Shown piece after piece: positions 53,118-63,365 of a stretch of 64,000 bases of DNA. This stretch comes from Henningerozyma blattae CBS 6284. Lineage: Eukaryota; Ascomycota; Saccharomycetes; Saccharomycetales; Saccharomycetaceae. Both the position numbers and the translations under genes were made by a program. Under the pieces are notes generated by a model, which did not search any database, was not told the origin of the DNA, and saw only the letters and a program-made list of their open reading frames with translations. Numbering within the stretch: the first letter of the stretch is position 1; each line of letters starts with the position of its first letter. The stretch lies in contig NC_020190.1 of NCBI RefSeq assembly GCF_000315915.1, positions 496,001 to 560,000 on the forward strand, given 5' to 3'.

Positions 53118-53654
53118 ATCTATAATCGTATTGAGGTGCACTTGAATACTTTTAAAGAATTTAGATAATTTATTTATTTTTCTTTAACTATATTATAAAG
53201 AAAAATAGATTAACTTATCATTAACCTCTTGTTTCTTCAGTTTTGACTTGCTGTTTAATAACATATTATTCCTAAGGTATATATAAAAAATGCGGAAAGT
53301 TATTGTGTCACTTATAAATTTACTGACCGAAATAGCAAATCTGACGCTAATAGGAAAAAAAAAGTTGGTACCCTTAAAAAATATGGCTAAAATATAAGGC
53401 AAAATAAATATGGGTTCAGATATAAATGAAGTTTTGCAACTTAAACATGACAGATCAATATTTTGAAGAATAGAGCGAACTTGCTAAGTACAGAACACTT
53501 TAACTATTATTTCCCCCTTGATTTTAATAAATATAAGAACAAAGATCATATATTTTTTTAACATGCTGTAAAGATAGACTAAAATAAGCCTATCGGAAGT
53601 TATTTGGTTATAAATAGAAGTTACTTGCTAGAAATCAAAAAAAATTTCATTAAT
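53118..53654. other. Intergenic upstream of CRR1, downstream of the YDL144C-like gene
   Basis: 537 bp of AT-rich sequence between two minus-strand genes. A 69-codon minus-strand ORF (53193-53402) shows no likeness to known proteins. No sporulation-type (URS1 or MSE) element was clear to me. Confidence 0.5.
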
Positions 53655-54713
53655 TTATAATGAATCCTTTTTTTGTTTAATCTTTGATTGTTCCAAATAT
53701 AATAAAGTATATACGAGATTCAAAATGGGCGTATTTATTCCATTTTTCTTTGCGATTTTTAATGGATTTCCTAATGTTACCTCTAGTTCCATTAATTGAT
53801 TTTTTTCCTTGTCTAAGCACATTGATGGTTTGTAATCCATTGTTTTAGACCCATTTATAAAAAATTCAATAATTTGCTCATCGATAATGATATTTTCACT
53901 TTGAGCAATATCAATAATTTCATGCATTGCAGGCCTGAATAAGGTTTTTTCCGTATCAAATTCTTTTGAAGAAAGTGTAAAACAATGAGAGGTATCCAGA
54001 TCTACTACTGTAGATATTGTACTCAAAACTGAATTGTATAATAACTTTTTCCATCTTGAAAATCTGACTCTTGGATCAAATTCTACATGATTAATATTTG
54101 GATTTTCGTATATTTCTACAAATTTTTGTGCTGCATTATTAGCAACTTTATCTGACGATTTAAAAGAGCCAATACTCAATTGATCCTGACCAACTTGATT
54201 AATTACACCTGGGGCAATCCTCGAAGATCCAATTAATTGGATTCCTGACAACACAGACAATTTTAGCTTTGGATCATTAAATCGAGTAAATATTTCTTTT
54301 TCAATATCAATCCCATTTTGAATCAATACAATGTTCATGTTTTTATTTGGATCTAAGCCATAATTAGACTGGACTAAAGGGGATATTATAGCTGGAACTG
54401 TGACCTCCTTGGGACCATCAGGTATATTCTTTGTAGTTACAACAATATAATCGAAAAAAATATTTGACGCACAGGCATTGGTGATATTATTATAGAAATA
54501 GTTTGGCTTCCAATTTACTAGATGACCATAATCACAAGAATTTATATCATAACCCCTTTCTTTTACAATTTTATAGTCCGACCTTATCACCAGATGAACG
54601 TTACATTTGTTAGCTCTTGTTAAAGCAACAGTAGTAATTACACCAACCCCACCAGCACCGATGACTAACACATTTATGTCTGGGGATTCAGTTTTTGGAT
54701 TTTCCGCTTGCAT
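53655..54713 (-). CDS. Ketopantoate-reductase-like oxidoreductase, YDL144C homologue
   Basis: The 352-residue protein has an N-terminal Rossmann fold (INVLVIGAGGVGVITTVAL, about residues 13-31) and the PanE/ApbA-type C-terminal helical domain. It contains an IQNGIDIE loop and a RWKKLLYNSVLSTIS helix with the family's conserved Lys and Asn. Substrate unknown. The S. cerevisiae counterpart YDL144C (356 residues) is uncharacterised and also lies beside COP1. Here it faces away from COP1, whereas in S. cerevisiae both lie on the same strand. Confidence 0.88.
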   Translation of the reverse strand: MQAENPKTESPDINVLVIGAGGVGVITTVALTRANKCNVHLVIRSDYKIVKERGYDINSCDYGHLVNWKPNYFYNNITNACASNIFFDYIVVTTKNIPDGPKEVTVPAIISPLVQSNYGLDPNKNMNIVLIQNGIDIEKEIFTRFNDPKLKLSVLSGIQLIGSSRIAPGVINQVGQDQLSIGSFKSSDKVANNAAQKFVEIYENPNINHVEFDPRVRFSRWKKLLYNSVLSTISTVVDLDTSHCFTLSSKEFDTEKTLFRPAMHEIIDIAQSENIIIDEQIIEFFINGSKTMDYKPSMCLDKEKNQLMELEVTLGNPLKIAKKNGINTPILNLVYTLLYLEQSKIKQKKDSL

Positions 54714-55745
54714 TTGTATGTTATCCGTAAATTAATGTTTGAATGAACACTTTATGTTTGCAAATTAGATGATTTACTTTATATATGTACAGAAATTATC
54801 TCAAATTAATGTTTTATCTTTTTTTTCCCTTTTTTTTGACTTCTACATTCAACTTTTAATTAAGAAAAAGGTTTGTTTTTACTTTGCCAGCTGTTTTCAA
54901 AAGTCCTTTGTTTAATATGTATCTCATCCTACAATCACCCCTTATTCCCCACAATGGAATGTCAAAGAAAACGCTGCACTATAATACCGAGACCCCCAAA
55001 GGTAAAACATGATTGAAAATATATATTACCTTGCTAATTATTATGATTTACAAAACCATATAGCAGATAAGGGCTGGATGTGATCTTGAATCTGTAAGAA
55101 AATAGTTAGCCATTACAAGCAGTAAGAATAAAGGTTAGCTGATTGAACTGTAAACCCTCACTCCTGAAGACAGAAAGACCCAGAAAACTACATTTTTTTC
55201 ATATAGTCTGTCTAATATTTATACTACATAACAATTATCTTGAGTGAAAACATTCTGCTACGTTTCAGATATTCTTAGAGAAGCTATAACGCTGACAATA
55301 TTTCTTTGCTTTTATAATTAGTGTATATTACCCGCACTTTTATTTCTTGAAATTTCACGGCCAAGCTCGACTGTCTCGACGCGCTCGCTAAACAGACAAC
55401 GACTAGAGCCAAGTTTCAACAACTGGCGAATGCAAATAACAAACTAATGAAGATTGGCCTTAACTTATATTAGAATCAAAGGGATCTTTCAAAGTCTTTA
55501 AACTAAAATACATACATTTAAACATAGAGGTATAGCAATTGAGTTTTCTGATTGATTCGACCAATTACAAGAAGAAGAAGTAAAGATATAAACTCGAGAT
55601 ATTTGGTATAATTTATTTTGTTTTGAGTAAAATAATTTCCAAATTTGTTTATTATCAGTCTTTTCAAAACAGAAATACTAGAAATATAAAAGACACCCTA
55701 ACATAATCAGACTCAACTTGCATCCTTTGCCCATCATTTTTCAAG
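54714..55745. other. Divergent region of the YDL144C-like gene and COP1
   Basis: 1,032 bp. A Reb1-type TTACCCG (55328-55334) lies 412 bp before COP1, followed by a small GC-rich spot (about 55360-55410) with TCTCGACGCGCTCGC. The remainder is AT-rich. No gene is seen. Confidence 0.5.
55328..55334 (+). promoter_or_regulatory. Reb1-type site upstream of COP1
   Basis: TTACCCG followed by C, the Reb1 core, in the COP1 upstream region. Confidence 0.45.
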
Positions 55746-58700
55746 ATGAAGATGCTAACTAAGTTTGAATCAAAATCGACTAGAGCAAAAGGTATTGCCT
55801 TCCATCCTTCAAGACCTTGGGCTTTAGTTGCTTTGTTTTCTTCTACTATTCAACTATGGGACTATAGAATGGGTACTTTATTACACCGTTTTGAAGATCA
55901 TGAAGGTCCGGTTCGTAGTGTTGATTTCCACCCAACCCAGCCTTTATTTGTTTCCGCTGGTGACGATTGCACCATCAAGGTTTGGTCATTAGAAACAAAT
56001 AAATGTCTTTATACATTGACTGGCCACTTAGATTATGTGAGAACTGTATTTTTCCATCACGAATTACCTTGGATCATTTCTGCTTCTGATGATCAAACTA
56101 TTAGAATCTGGAACTGGCAAAATAGAAAAGAAATCGCTAATTTAATTGGCCATAACCATTTCGTTATGTGTGCTCAGTTCCATCCAACAGAAGATTTAGT
56201 AGTTTCTGCCTCCTTAGATGAAACAGTAAGAGTTTGGGATATTTCCGGTTTAAGAAAAAAACATTCTGCTCCAGCTCAATCAGCTTCTTTTGAAGAACAA
56301 ATGTCAACCCAACAAAATATTTTAGATGGTGGGTTTGGTGACTGTGTAGTGAAATTTATTTTAGAAGGACATACAAGAGGTGTCAATTGGGTATCCTTCC
56401 ATCCAACCTTACCTTTGATTGTCTCTGGTAGTGATGATCGTCAAGTAAAATTATGGAGAATGAGTGCCACAAAAGCTTGGGAAGTTGATACTTGTAGAGG
56501 CCATACAAATAACGTCGATAGTGTTATTTTCCATCCACATCAAAATTTGATCATCTCTGTTGGTGAAGATAAAACTTTAAGAGTTTGGGATCTTGATAAA
56601 AGAACCCCTGTTAAGCAATTTAAGAGAGAAAATGACAGATTTTGGCTAATTGCTGCTCATCCAAACATTAACTTATTCGGTGCTGCACATGATTCCGGTG
56701 TTATGATCTTCAAATTAGACCGTGAAAGACCTCCTGCCACTATTCACCAAAACCAATTATTCTTCATTAATAAATCCAAACAAGTTCAAACTTTTGATTA
56801 TCATAAAAATGTAGCTTCTTTGCCTTATGTTTCGTTGAAAAATATTGGTCAAACTTGGAACGCTTTTAGAAGCGTTTCTTATAATCCTTCACAACATTCT
56901 GTCTTAGTAAATGAAGGAAACGATAGATTCGCTCTGGTGGTACTACCAAAACATCCAACTGGTGCAGCTGATCCAACAAGTATCATTGAGGATGGTGGCT
57001 CTTTTGCTATTTTTGTTGCCAGAAATAGATTTGCTGTTTTCCAAAAACAAACTTGCTCTTTAGAAATTAGAACCTTAGAAAATAAAGTTACAAAAACCAT
57101 TAAATTAGAAAGTGCCTTAAAAGATATTGTTTATGCTGGCCCTGGCTTAGTTTTATTACTAAAGTCAAGAGGTGTTGAATTATTTGATGTTCAACAAGGT
57201 AAATCTTTATCTGAGTTATCTGTTAAAAATGTTAAATATGTTTCTTGGTCTTACGATGGTCAATATGTTGCTTTAATGAGTAAGCATACTATTACAATTG
57301 CTACTAAGAAATTACAAACTGTTACTTCCATGCACGAAACTATCAGAATCAAAAGTGCCGCTTGGGATGAAACTGGTGTATTAGTTTACTCAACTTTAAA
57401 CCATATTAGATACATGCTATTGAATGGTGAATCAGGTATTATTAAAACTTTAGAAAACACTATTTATATTAATAAGGTGAAAGGCAAATTAGTCTATGCG
57501 TTAAACCGTAATGGTGAAATGGACATTCTAACTATTGATCCAACTGAATATCGTTTCAAAAAGGCTTTGGTTAATAAAAATTTCCCAGAAGTTTTACGTA
57601 TTATTAATAACTCTAACTTAGTTGGTGAAAATATTATTTCTTACTTACAAAAGGCTGGCTACCCAGAAATTGCTTTGCAATTCGTTCAAGATCCTCAAAC
57701 TAGATTTGACTTGGCCATTGAACATGGTAATTTGGAAGTCGCTACTGAAGAAGCAAGAAAATTAAATAATGATACCACTTGGGATAGATTAGCTCAAGAA
57801 GCATACCTACATGGCGATTTATCTTTAGTTGAAACTATTTACCAATTACAAAAGAAATTTGATAAACTATCATTTTTATATCTATTAACTGGTGACAATG
57901 AAAAATTATCCAAAATGCAAGACATTGCTCAAAATAGAAACGATATTTCAAGTATAATCTTAAATTCTTTCTATAATAATAACACTAATGTTAGATCTTC
58001 AATTTTCGAAGAAGCTGGTTCTTCCGCCTTAGCATATGCCGTTGCTAAAGCTAATAATGATGAAGCAACTGTTAATGCCATTTTGGATGCCTCTGAGCTA
58101 ACAGATTCAGATGTTGTTTTACCTGATGTCATGAACACAATTGAATCTACAAACGTTTTAAGCTTATCAACACCATTTAATAAATGGACTTTGAAAGATG
58201 CAGAATTATCTTATTTTGAAAAGGCTGTCTTAGGTCAAATTGAAGATCTAAATATCGAGGATACAGAAGCCAATGATGATAACAATAACTCTACCCAGGA
58301 TGTGACCACAGAGTTTGCCGATAGCGAAGGCGATATCTTTGACAATGCTGATGTAGGAGGTGCTGATGATGATGCATGGGATATGGGTGAAGAAGATTTA
58401 GATTTAGGCAACGATTTTGAAGAGGGGCAAGCCGATGAGACATTGGAGGAAAACGAATCCGAAGAAATAACAGAAACTTCAGCTTGGATTAAGAATTCTA
58501 AATTAGCCGGGGTATTGGCTGCCTCTGGTGCATTCGATGCTGCTGCACAAGCTTTAAACAAGCAAGTTGGTATTGTGAACTTCGAACCTTTAAGAAAGAA
58601 CTTTATTGGTGTTTACGAAGGAGCAAGAACCTATATGTCTACTACTCCAAATGAGTTACCTTCTATTAAGGGCCACATACGTTTGTATGAGGATGAGGAT

Positions 58701-59396
58701 AACGGTAAAGATTTATCAAATGCGTTACCTTACATTTATAATATCGATAACGTTACTGATCTAATGGATGCTGGGTTTAAACATTTCAAATCTAATAAGT
58801 TGGAGTTAGCTATTGAGGCTTTCCGTGCTGTGATATATTCTGTTCTACTGTTGGTAGTAGATACAGAAGAAGACGAAAAGACTGCTCATAGTGCTATTGT
58901 CAAAGCCCGTGAATACATTTTAGGGCTATCTATAGAGTTAAAACGTCGTTCCCTACCAGAAGAGGATGTTAAACGTAACTTAGAATTAGCTGCATACTTC
59001 ACTAGAGCCAAATTATTACCAGCTCATAGAAGCAATGCTTTGCAAGTTGCAATGTCTCAGAATTTCAAACACAAAAATTATGTTCAAGCTTCATATTTTG
59101 CAAGCGAATTTTTAAAAATCATGTCATCTGGTCCACGTGCTGAACAAGCTCGTAAAATCAAAGCTAAAGCTGATTCTGTAGCTCATGATGCTGTACAAAT
59201 TGATTTTGATCCATATGCTGAATTTGATATTTGTGCTTCTACTTATACTCCAATTTACTCTGATAGCTCAAGTGTTAGTGATCCTCTAACTGGTGCCAAG
59301 TATAATGTATCTGAAAAGGGTAAGATGGATTCAATCTCTTTAATTTCTAAAATTGGTGCTCCATCCTCAGGTTTAAGAATCAACTTAACTCAGTAG
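55746..59396 (+). CDS. COP1: COPI coat alpha subunit Cop1
   Basis: The 1,216-residue protein begins MKMLTKFESKSTRAKGIAFHPSRPW, the yeast Cop1 start. It has an N-terminal WD40 propeller (about 1-320) that binds KKXX retrieval signals. A second propeller (about 330-600), an alpha-solenoid, an acidic linker (about 835-900) and the COPI C-terminal domain ending GAPSSGLRINLTQ follow. It acts in Golgi-to-ER retrieval with Arf1, also encoded in this window. Length is near S. cerevisiae Cop1 (1,201). Orientation agrees with YDL145C. Confidence 0.98.
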   Translation: MKMLTKFESKSTRAKGIAFHPSRPWALVALFSSTIQLWDYRMGTLLHRFEDHEGPVRSVDFHPTQPLFVSAGDDCTIKVWSLETNKCLYTLTGHLDYVRTVFFHHELPWIISASDDQTIRIWNWQNRKEIANLIGHNHFVMCAQFHPTEDLVVSASLDETVRVWDISGLRKKHSAPAQSASFEEQMSTQQNILDGGFGDCVVKFILEGHTRGVNWVSFHPTLPLIVSGSDDRQVKLWRMSATKAWEVDTCRGHTNNVDSVIFHPHQNLIISVGEDKTLRVWDLDKRTPVKQFKRENDRFWLIAAHPNINLFGAAHDSGVMIFKLDRERPPATIHQNQLFFINKSKQVQTFDYHKNVASLPYVSLKNIGQTWNAFRSVSYNPSQHSVLVNEGNDRFALVVLPKHPTGAADPTSIIEDGGSFAIFVARNRFAVFQKQTCSLEIRTLENKVTKTIKLESALKDIVYAGPGLVLLLKSRGVELFDVQQGKSLSELSVKNVKYVSWSYDGQYVALMSKHTITIATKKLQTVTSMHETIRIKSAAWDETGVLVYSTLNHIRYMLLNGESGIIKTLENTIYINKVKGKLVYALNRNGEMDILTIDPTEYRFKKALVNKNFPEVLRIINNSNLVGENIISYLQKAGYPEIALQFVQDPQTRFDLAIEHGNLEVATEEARKLNNDTTWDRLAQEAYLHGDLSLVETIYQLQKKFDKLSFLYLLTGDNEKLSKMQDIAQNRNDISSIILNSFYNNNTNVRSSIFEEAGSSALAYAVAKANNDEATVNAILDASELTDSDVVLPDVMNTIESTNVLSLSTPFNKWTLKDAELSYFEKAVLGQIEDLNIEDTEANDDNNNSTQDVTTEFADSEGDIFDNADVGGADDDAWDMGEEDLDLGNDFEEGQADETLEENESEEITETSAWIKNSKLAGVLAASGAFDAAAQALNKQVGIVNFEPLRKNFIGVYEGARTYMSTTPNELPSIKGHIRLYEDEDNGKDLSNALPYIYNIDNVTDLMDAGFKHFKSNKLELAIEAFRAVIYSVLLLVVDTEEDEKTAHSAIVKAREYILGLSIELKRRSLPEEDVKRNLELAAYFTRAKLLPAHRSNALQVAMSQNFKHKNYVQASYFASEFLKIMSSGPRAEQARKIKAKADSVAHDAVQIDFDPYAEFDICASTYTPIYSDSSSVSDPLTGAKYNVSEKGKMDSISLISKIGAPSSGLRINLTQ

Positions 59397-60152
59397 ACAT
59401 TCCATTAATAACACTACAGCCAGGATTTTTATTTAACATAATTATTTCATGTATACACATTCAAGAACTTTTCACATTCTATAAGCAAGTGTAGGTAACC
59501 AAATCAGTTCATTATTTCTCCAGAGAGTAAAAGATAAATAGATACCTTAAATACTAATCAAAACTCTGTGGGTGAACGATTTATAAGAGATTTAAGAATT
59601 CTAATATACTATATAATTATTAGGGAAAGATAACATTTGTCAACTGGAAATCCTTCGAAGTTAATAAATAACAATGTTAATACAAGTAGTATTTTAAAAT
59701 TACTTCACAATTAAAGTGGTTACAAGTATATAATTGTAGTAAGGAAGTAAGCGTATTCTTAAAATAGAATTGAATTACTTTATTATTATAAAAATTATCT
59801 ACAAAGTTGTAGAATATGACTACTTCATTGAATTTTATAACCTGTATAAATAGTCTTTTAAAAATAAAAACGAATTTTTATCAATATTTATAAAAAAATA
59901 AATGATCTCTTTCTACTTCTACAACTCTTTTTCTTTGTTGACAACATACTTGGTCAACATTAGCATTATATGCATGTAAGAATTCTCGCATAATTAGCAT
60001 TTTTTTCAAAAGTCCGAAGTCCATATATATATTAATAGAAAAATGCGATCTCAGTAAAATTAAATAATTCCCTAAGCATTCAACTATAAAAAAATTCTGT
60101 ATGTTATTGCTCTAGCACTGACATCATACAAAAACGATTTCTAATAAGAATT
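59397..60152. other. Intergenic between COP1 and ATG38
   Basis: 756 bp of AT-rich sequence between two plus-strand genes. In S. cerevisiae LDB17 (YDL146W) and TUB4 (YLR212C) would be expected near here; no trace of either is seen. I see no other feature. Confidence 0.6.
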
Positions 60153-60912
60153 GATGTCTGATCTAAATGAAGTATGTAGAATTTAGTGCAATTCCCCCAA
60201 TATTTATATACACTTACACGATCCCAAAAGTTCTCAATACTAACTTCTAAACTATTTTATCTAGATATATGATTTGATTCGTAATGCAGAACAATTGACC
60301 CAAAGAAATGATCTACTTGGTGCATTAAAAAAATATCGTGAAGTAGAAACAACTATTGGCTCTTGTAAAAGAAAACAAAAACTACAAGGAAATTCAGATC
60401 TTGATGAGAGTGTAATTGAGGCGATTGAATTATTACAAGAAGATATCTCATTGAGAATTCGAGAAATCGAAAGTTTGACAGGAAATCAAAGGCCAATTAG
60501 TGTAGGTAATAATTCTAAAGCCATGTCATTATTGAATTCATGGCTGCCGAATAATAATAATTCAATAATAAATGGGATTGACTTCAATAAAAGTTCGATG
60601 GTTACTGATCCACTTTTAATTTCTATTATCGACAAATTAAAAATTAATATTTTAATGAAATTAAATGATGAATTAGAAGGTGAAAAGACAGAGGCAGGAA
60701 GTAGAGAATTTAATATAACTCAGCAATTTAATCAATTTAATAAGGAATTACTGATGTATGAACAAAAAAAATTTAATGAGTATAATTTAAATCTTGAACA
60801 ATTGGCTAAAGAAAATAGAAAATTATCAAAGCAAATAATAAAGCTCAAAGAACGGTGGGATAGTTTGGTGGCTAGTGCAAAAGAAAAAAGAAATCGCCAG
60901 TTAGGTGAATGA
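60153..60912 (+). CDS. ATG38: Atg38, PI3-kinase complex I subunit, spliced
   Basis: A 221-residue protein from two exons. Exon 1 (60153-60170) encodes MSDLNE; exon 2 (60265-60912) begins IYDLIRNAEQL. The 94-bp intron has GTATGT (60171), TACTAAC (60238-60244) and TAG (60262-60264). Without splicing, the ORF would have to start at a non-ATG codon (TTG at 60274). The joined N-terminus forms an MIT-type helical hairpin (about 1-75), and the C-terminus is a coiled coil. In yeast Atg38 (YLR211C, 226 residues, also with a short 5' exon as I recall) links Vps34-Vps15 to Atg14-Vps30 in autophagy. Confidence 0.9.
60171..60264 (+). other. Spliceosomal intron of ATG38
   Basis: A 94-bp intron with consensus GTATGT, TACTAAC and TAG; 20 nt separate the branch site from the acceptor. 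The phase is 0. The small size is typical of non-ribosomal yeast introns. Confidence 0.92.
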
Positions 60913-61600
60913 TTAGCCATCTGACCCCATTACCGAAAAAACTTAGACATTAATTATATATGAATATTCTTTTTTAAATGGGGTTTACTTATTTGTTTGC
61001 TTAGCTATTATATTTAAAAGGATTTCATATTAAATAATCATATTTTTACGACTCTGTCCATTCTATTAGTATTACTAGTATCTTTAGAATACCCTAAACT
61101 CTTACTTTCAAGAAAAACTTGAAATATTTCAAAATAATATATTTTCTTATAGGTAAATAAAAGGTAGAAAGATTTCTATACAGAACGTATAAGCAAAATT
61201 GATATTACGAGAGGATTAAGTAAGAGCAGCATGGAGACATAGCTTTAAATATGCATATCAATCATTCGTTAAACCTGGTTTAGGAGGGCCCTCGAGGACC
61301 GAATTGAAACATGTAACTGCAAATAATCCTAGGAATCATCTTATAACCGAATATCACAGAAGTACTCCAACTTAGTTATCCTTTGGTATTACGTTTTTTT
61401 TTTTCGTTCTGAAAATGCCATATTTAACGATATTCAAGGTTAAAAGAATTATATACGATCTATGCTGTCAGATGCTATTAGGAGGAATTCTGCGACATAA
61501 ATAATTATTATACATGATAGTATTTCTTATTATATGCTATATGAAATGGGGAGGGTTACCAGGTTGTTTTTATTATTTAGAAGGATAATGGCAGTAAGCG
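60913..61600. other. Convergent 3' region of ATG38 and RPN5
   Basis: 688 bp with two facing 3' ends. Mostly AT-rich, with one GC-rich spot containing the palindrome GAGGGCCCTC (61284-61293) next to CTCGAGG. No gene is seen; the length is generous for a purely terminal region. Confidence 0.5.
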
Positions 61601-62938
61601 TTATTTTGCTTTTAAGCCATGCATGATTTCTTCCTTGGTTATTAAATGACCAATAGTTTCAATATTTTCTAATAATTTATCAACATTATCTGACCATTCA
61701 TTTAATAATTCGCTTGAATTCTTTGGTCTTTCAAAATTGACAATTCTTGCAGGTCTGTTAACCTTGGCATAAATAATACCTTGATTAACTAAGTCACTAA
61801 TAAATTGTTCTGTTTCGGATTCAGTTAGGTCTAATAGTTCATTTAGTCTGGATAAAGATATTCTTGAATAATATTTAGAAATAACTCTCAAATTATGTTC
61901 GATAATTCTTTTACGAAGTTCGTCCCAATGAATAGCGCTATCTTTACTACCGAAAGCTACCTCATCTTGTAATAAAGTAGATTCGTATGTAGTTTTAACC
62001 ATTGGCCATCTCATTAATTCTTGAGTTAAGAATAATTTGACTAGAGATTCTTGTGTTTCTAATTTTTTCAAATTATTATCTAATTGTGTTTTATGGATTA
62101 AATCATTTTGTAAATTACCATAAGGCGCTAAAATCAAGAAATATACCATGTGGGTTAATGAATCCTTCCATTTTAATTCATCTTCTTTGATTGATTTTGT
62201 GTTATAAATTTCTTGGAAATATTGGGCTACATCCAAATAATCCTTTTTATGTAGACCGATTCTGATTAATAATTTATAGTATTCAATTTTCAAGGTCTCA
62301 TATTTTTCATTCTTGAAAGTTTTCTTTAAAATTTTTCTCGAAAGAACAGTAGCTTGAGAATAATCACCCTTCAATATACTCAGCTCCATTTGCTCCAAAA
62401 TGAATTCGATCTTCTCAGTCATTTCCATTGAGCCATATGTTTCAACTTGTAACTCGCAGAGAATATTAGCTGCTTCTTCGATATTACCTTCTGCTCTTCT
62501 AATTGCTACCAAGTCTCTTGTAGCTCTTGCTCTTTCAACTTCTACATATATTTTGTTCTCAGTAACAGTTCTAATGGTTTCGATTGTCTTAATTTTAATT
62601 GGTAAAGTAATGCCAGAATCACTATTTAGGTGTCTAATAATCTCTTGAATCATATATTGAATTGATAATTTTAATTGGCCATGCTTCTTAGATAATAAGG
62701 TTAATTGTTCCCCTAGTTCCTCCCAATCACCCTTACTAGTTAAAAGATCAACAATTTTAGCCATAATTGCTTTTGAAGTAGACAAGATCAGCTGCCTGTC
62801 TCGTTTTTTTTCTAACGCTAAATATTTTTCTAACGCTGCTTTTTCATCATTTATAGCTAAGCTCTCAATTTTAGGGAACTCATCCTTTAAAATTTCAGAG
62901 TAATCTTTTTCAGCTTTTATTGGAGCGTCTCTTGACAT
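61601..62938 (-). CDS. RPN5: Proteasome lid subunit Rpn5
   Basis: A 445-residue helical-repeat protein ending in a PCI domain (about 330-410, with VISKYYSRISLSRLNELLDL and a winged-helix VNRPARIVNFERP). It has the same length as I recall for S. cerevisiae Rpn5 (YDL147W, 445). It is a scaffold of the 19S lid and, in yeast, of the COP9 signalosome. The upstream region carries a perfect PACE element in the RPN5 orientation. It is divergent from NOP14, as in S. cerevisiae. Confidence 0.97.
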   Translation of the reverse strand: MSRDAPIKAEKDYSEILKDEFPKIESLAINDEKAALEKYLALEKKRDRQLILSTSKAIMAKIVDLLTSKGDWEELGEQLTLLSKKHGQLKLSIQYMIQEIIRHLNSDSGITLPIKIKTIETIRTVTENKIYVEVERARATRDLVAIRRAEGNIEEAANILCELQVETYGSMEMTEKIEFILEQMELSILKGDYSQATVLSRKILKKTFKNEKYETLKIEYYKLLIRIGLHKKDYLDVAQYFQEIYNTKSIKEDELKWKDSLTHMVYFLILAPYGNLQNDLIHKTQLDNNLKKLETQESLVKLFLTQELMRWPMVKTTYESTLLQDEVAFGSKDSAIHWDELRKRIIEHNLRVISKYYSRISLSRLNELLDLTESETEQFISDLVNQGIIYAKVNRPARIVNFERPKNSSELLNEWSDNVDKLLENIETIGHLITKEEIMHGLKAK

Positions 62939-63083
62939 GGTATCCTAGATATATTCTTATGTTAGTTTCTAATTATTAACTTGTGAACTAAAAATATTCA
63001 AGGCGGGCGTATTGGAAGATAGACGTATATAAATGATTCTTGTTCTTTAATAAAATAACTGCAATTGTTGGAGCCTTTCTTAT

Positions 63084-63092
63084 TTTGCCACC
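63084..63092 (-). promoter_or_regulatory. Perfect PACE (Rpn4) element for RPN5
   Basis: TTTGCCACC on the plus strand is GGTGGCAAA read toward RPN5, 146 bp before its ATG. This is the exact Rpn4 site that coordinates proteasome genes in S. cerevisiae. Confidence 0.85.
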
Positions 63093-63159
63093 GTTTTAGA
63101 ATTTAGCTAAAATCTAAAAATTTCGGGTTTTTGAGTTCACGTGCGGTATTCTTTTTTTC

Positions 63160-63170
63160 TGAAAAATTTG
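63160..63170 (+). promoter_or_regulatory. RRPE element for NOP14
   Basis: TGAAAAATTTG matches the ribosomal-RNA-processing element (TGAAAAATTTT) bound by Stb3 in yeast. It lies 196 bp before NOP14. Confidence 0.75.
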
Positions 63171-63186
63171 ACAATCGGAAAAAATT

Positions 63187-63197
63187 GATGAGATGAG
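63187..63197 (+). promoter_or_regulatory. Double PAC element for NOP14
   Basis: GATGAGATGAG contains two overlapping GATGAG cores, the PAC motif bound by Dot6 and Tod6. It follows the RRPE by 16 bp, the usual order and spacing in yeast ribosome-biogenesis promoters. Confidence 0.8.
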
Positions 63198-63365
63198 ATG
63201 GTTGAAAATATACTACATCAAGAATGGTACGGTAAATATTATATATTACTACTTAATTCTTTTAGGAACGTTCAGCTTTCATTGAAATAATTAAGTAGTT
63301 CACTAGTTCAGTTGGTTTAAGACTATAATAATTCTAGTAAGTGAGTACTCAGAAAATTTTAAGAT

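Larger units (their letters stand above)
62939..63365. other. Divergent promoter of RPN5 and NOP14
   Basis: 427 bp holding distinct elements for each gene: a PACE nonamer on the RPN5 side, then CACGTG (63138-63143), then RRPE and PAC motifs on the NOP14 side. Confidence 0.75.
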
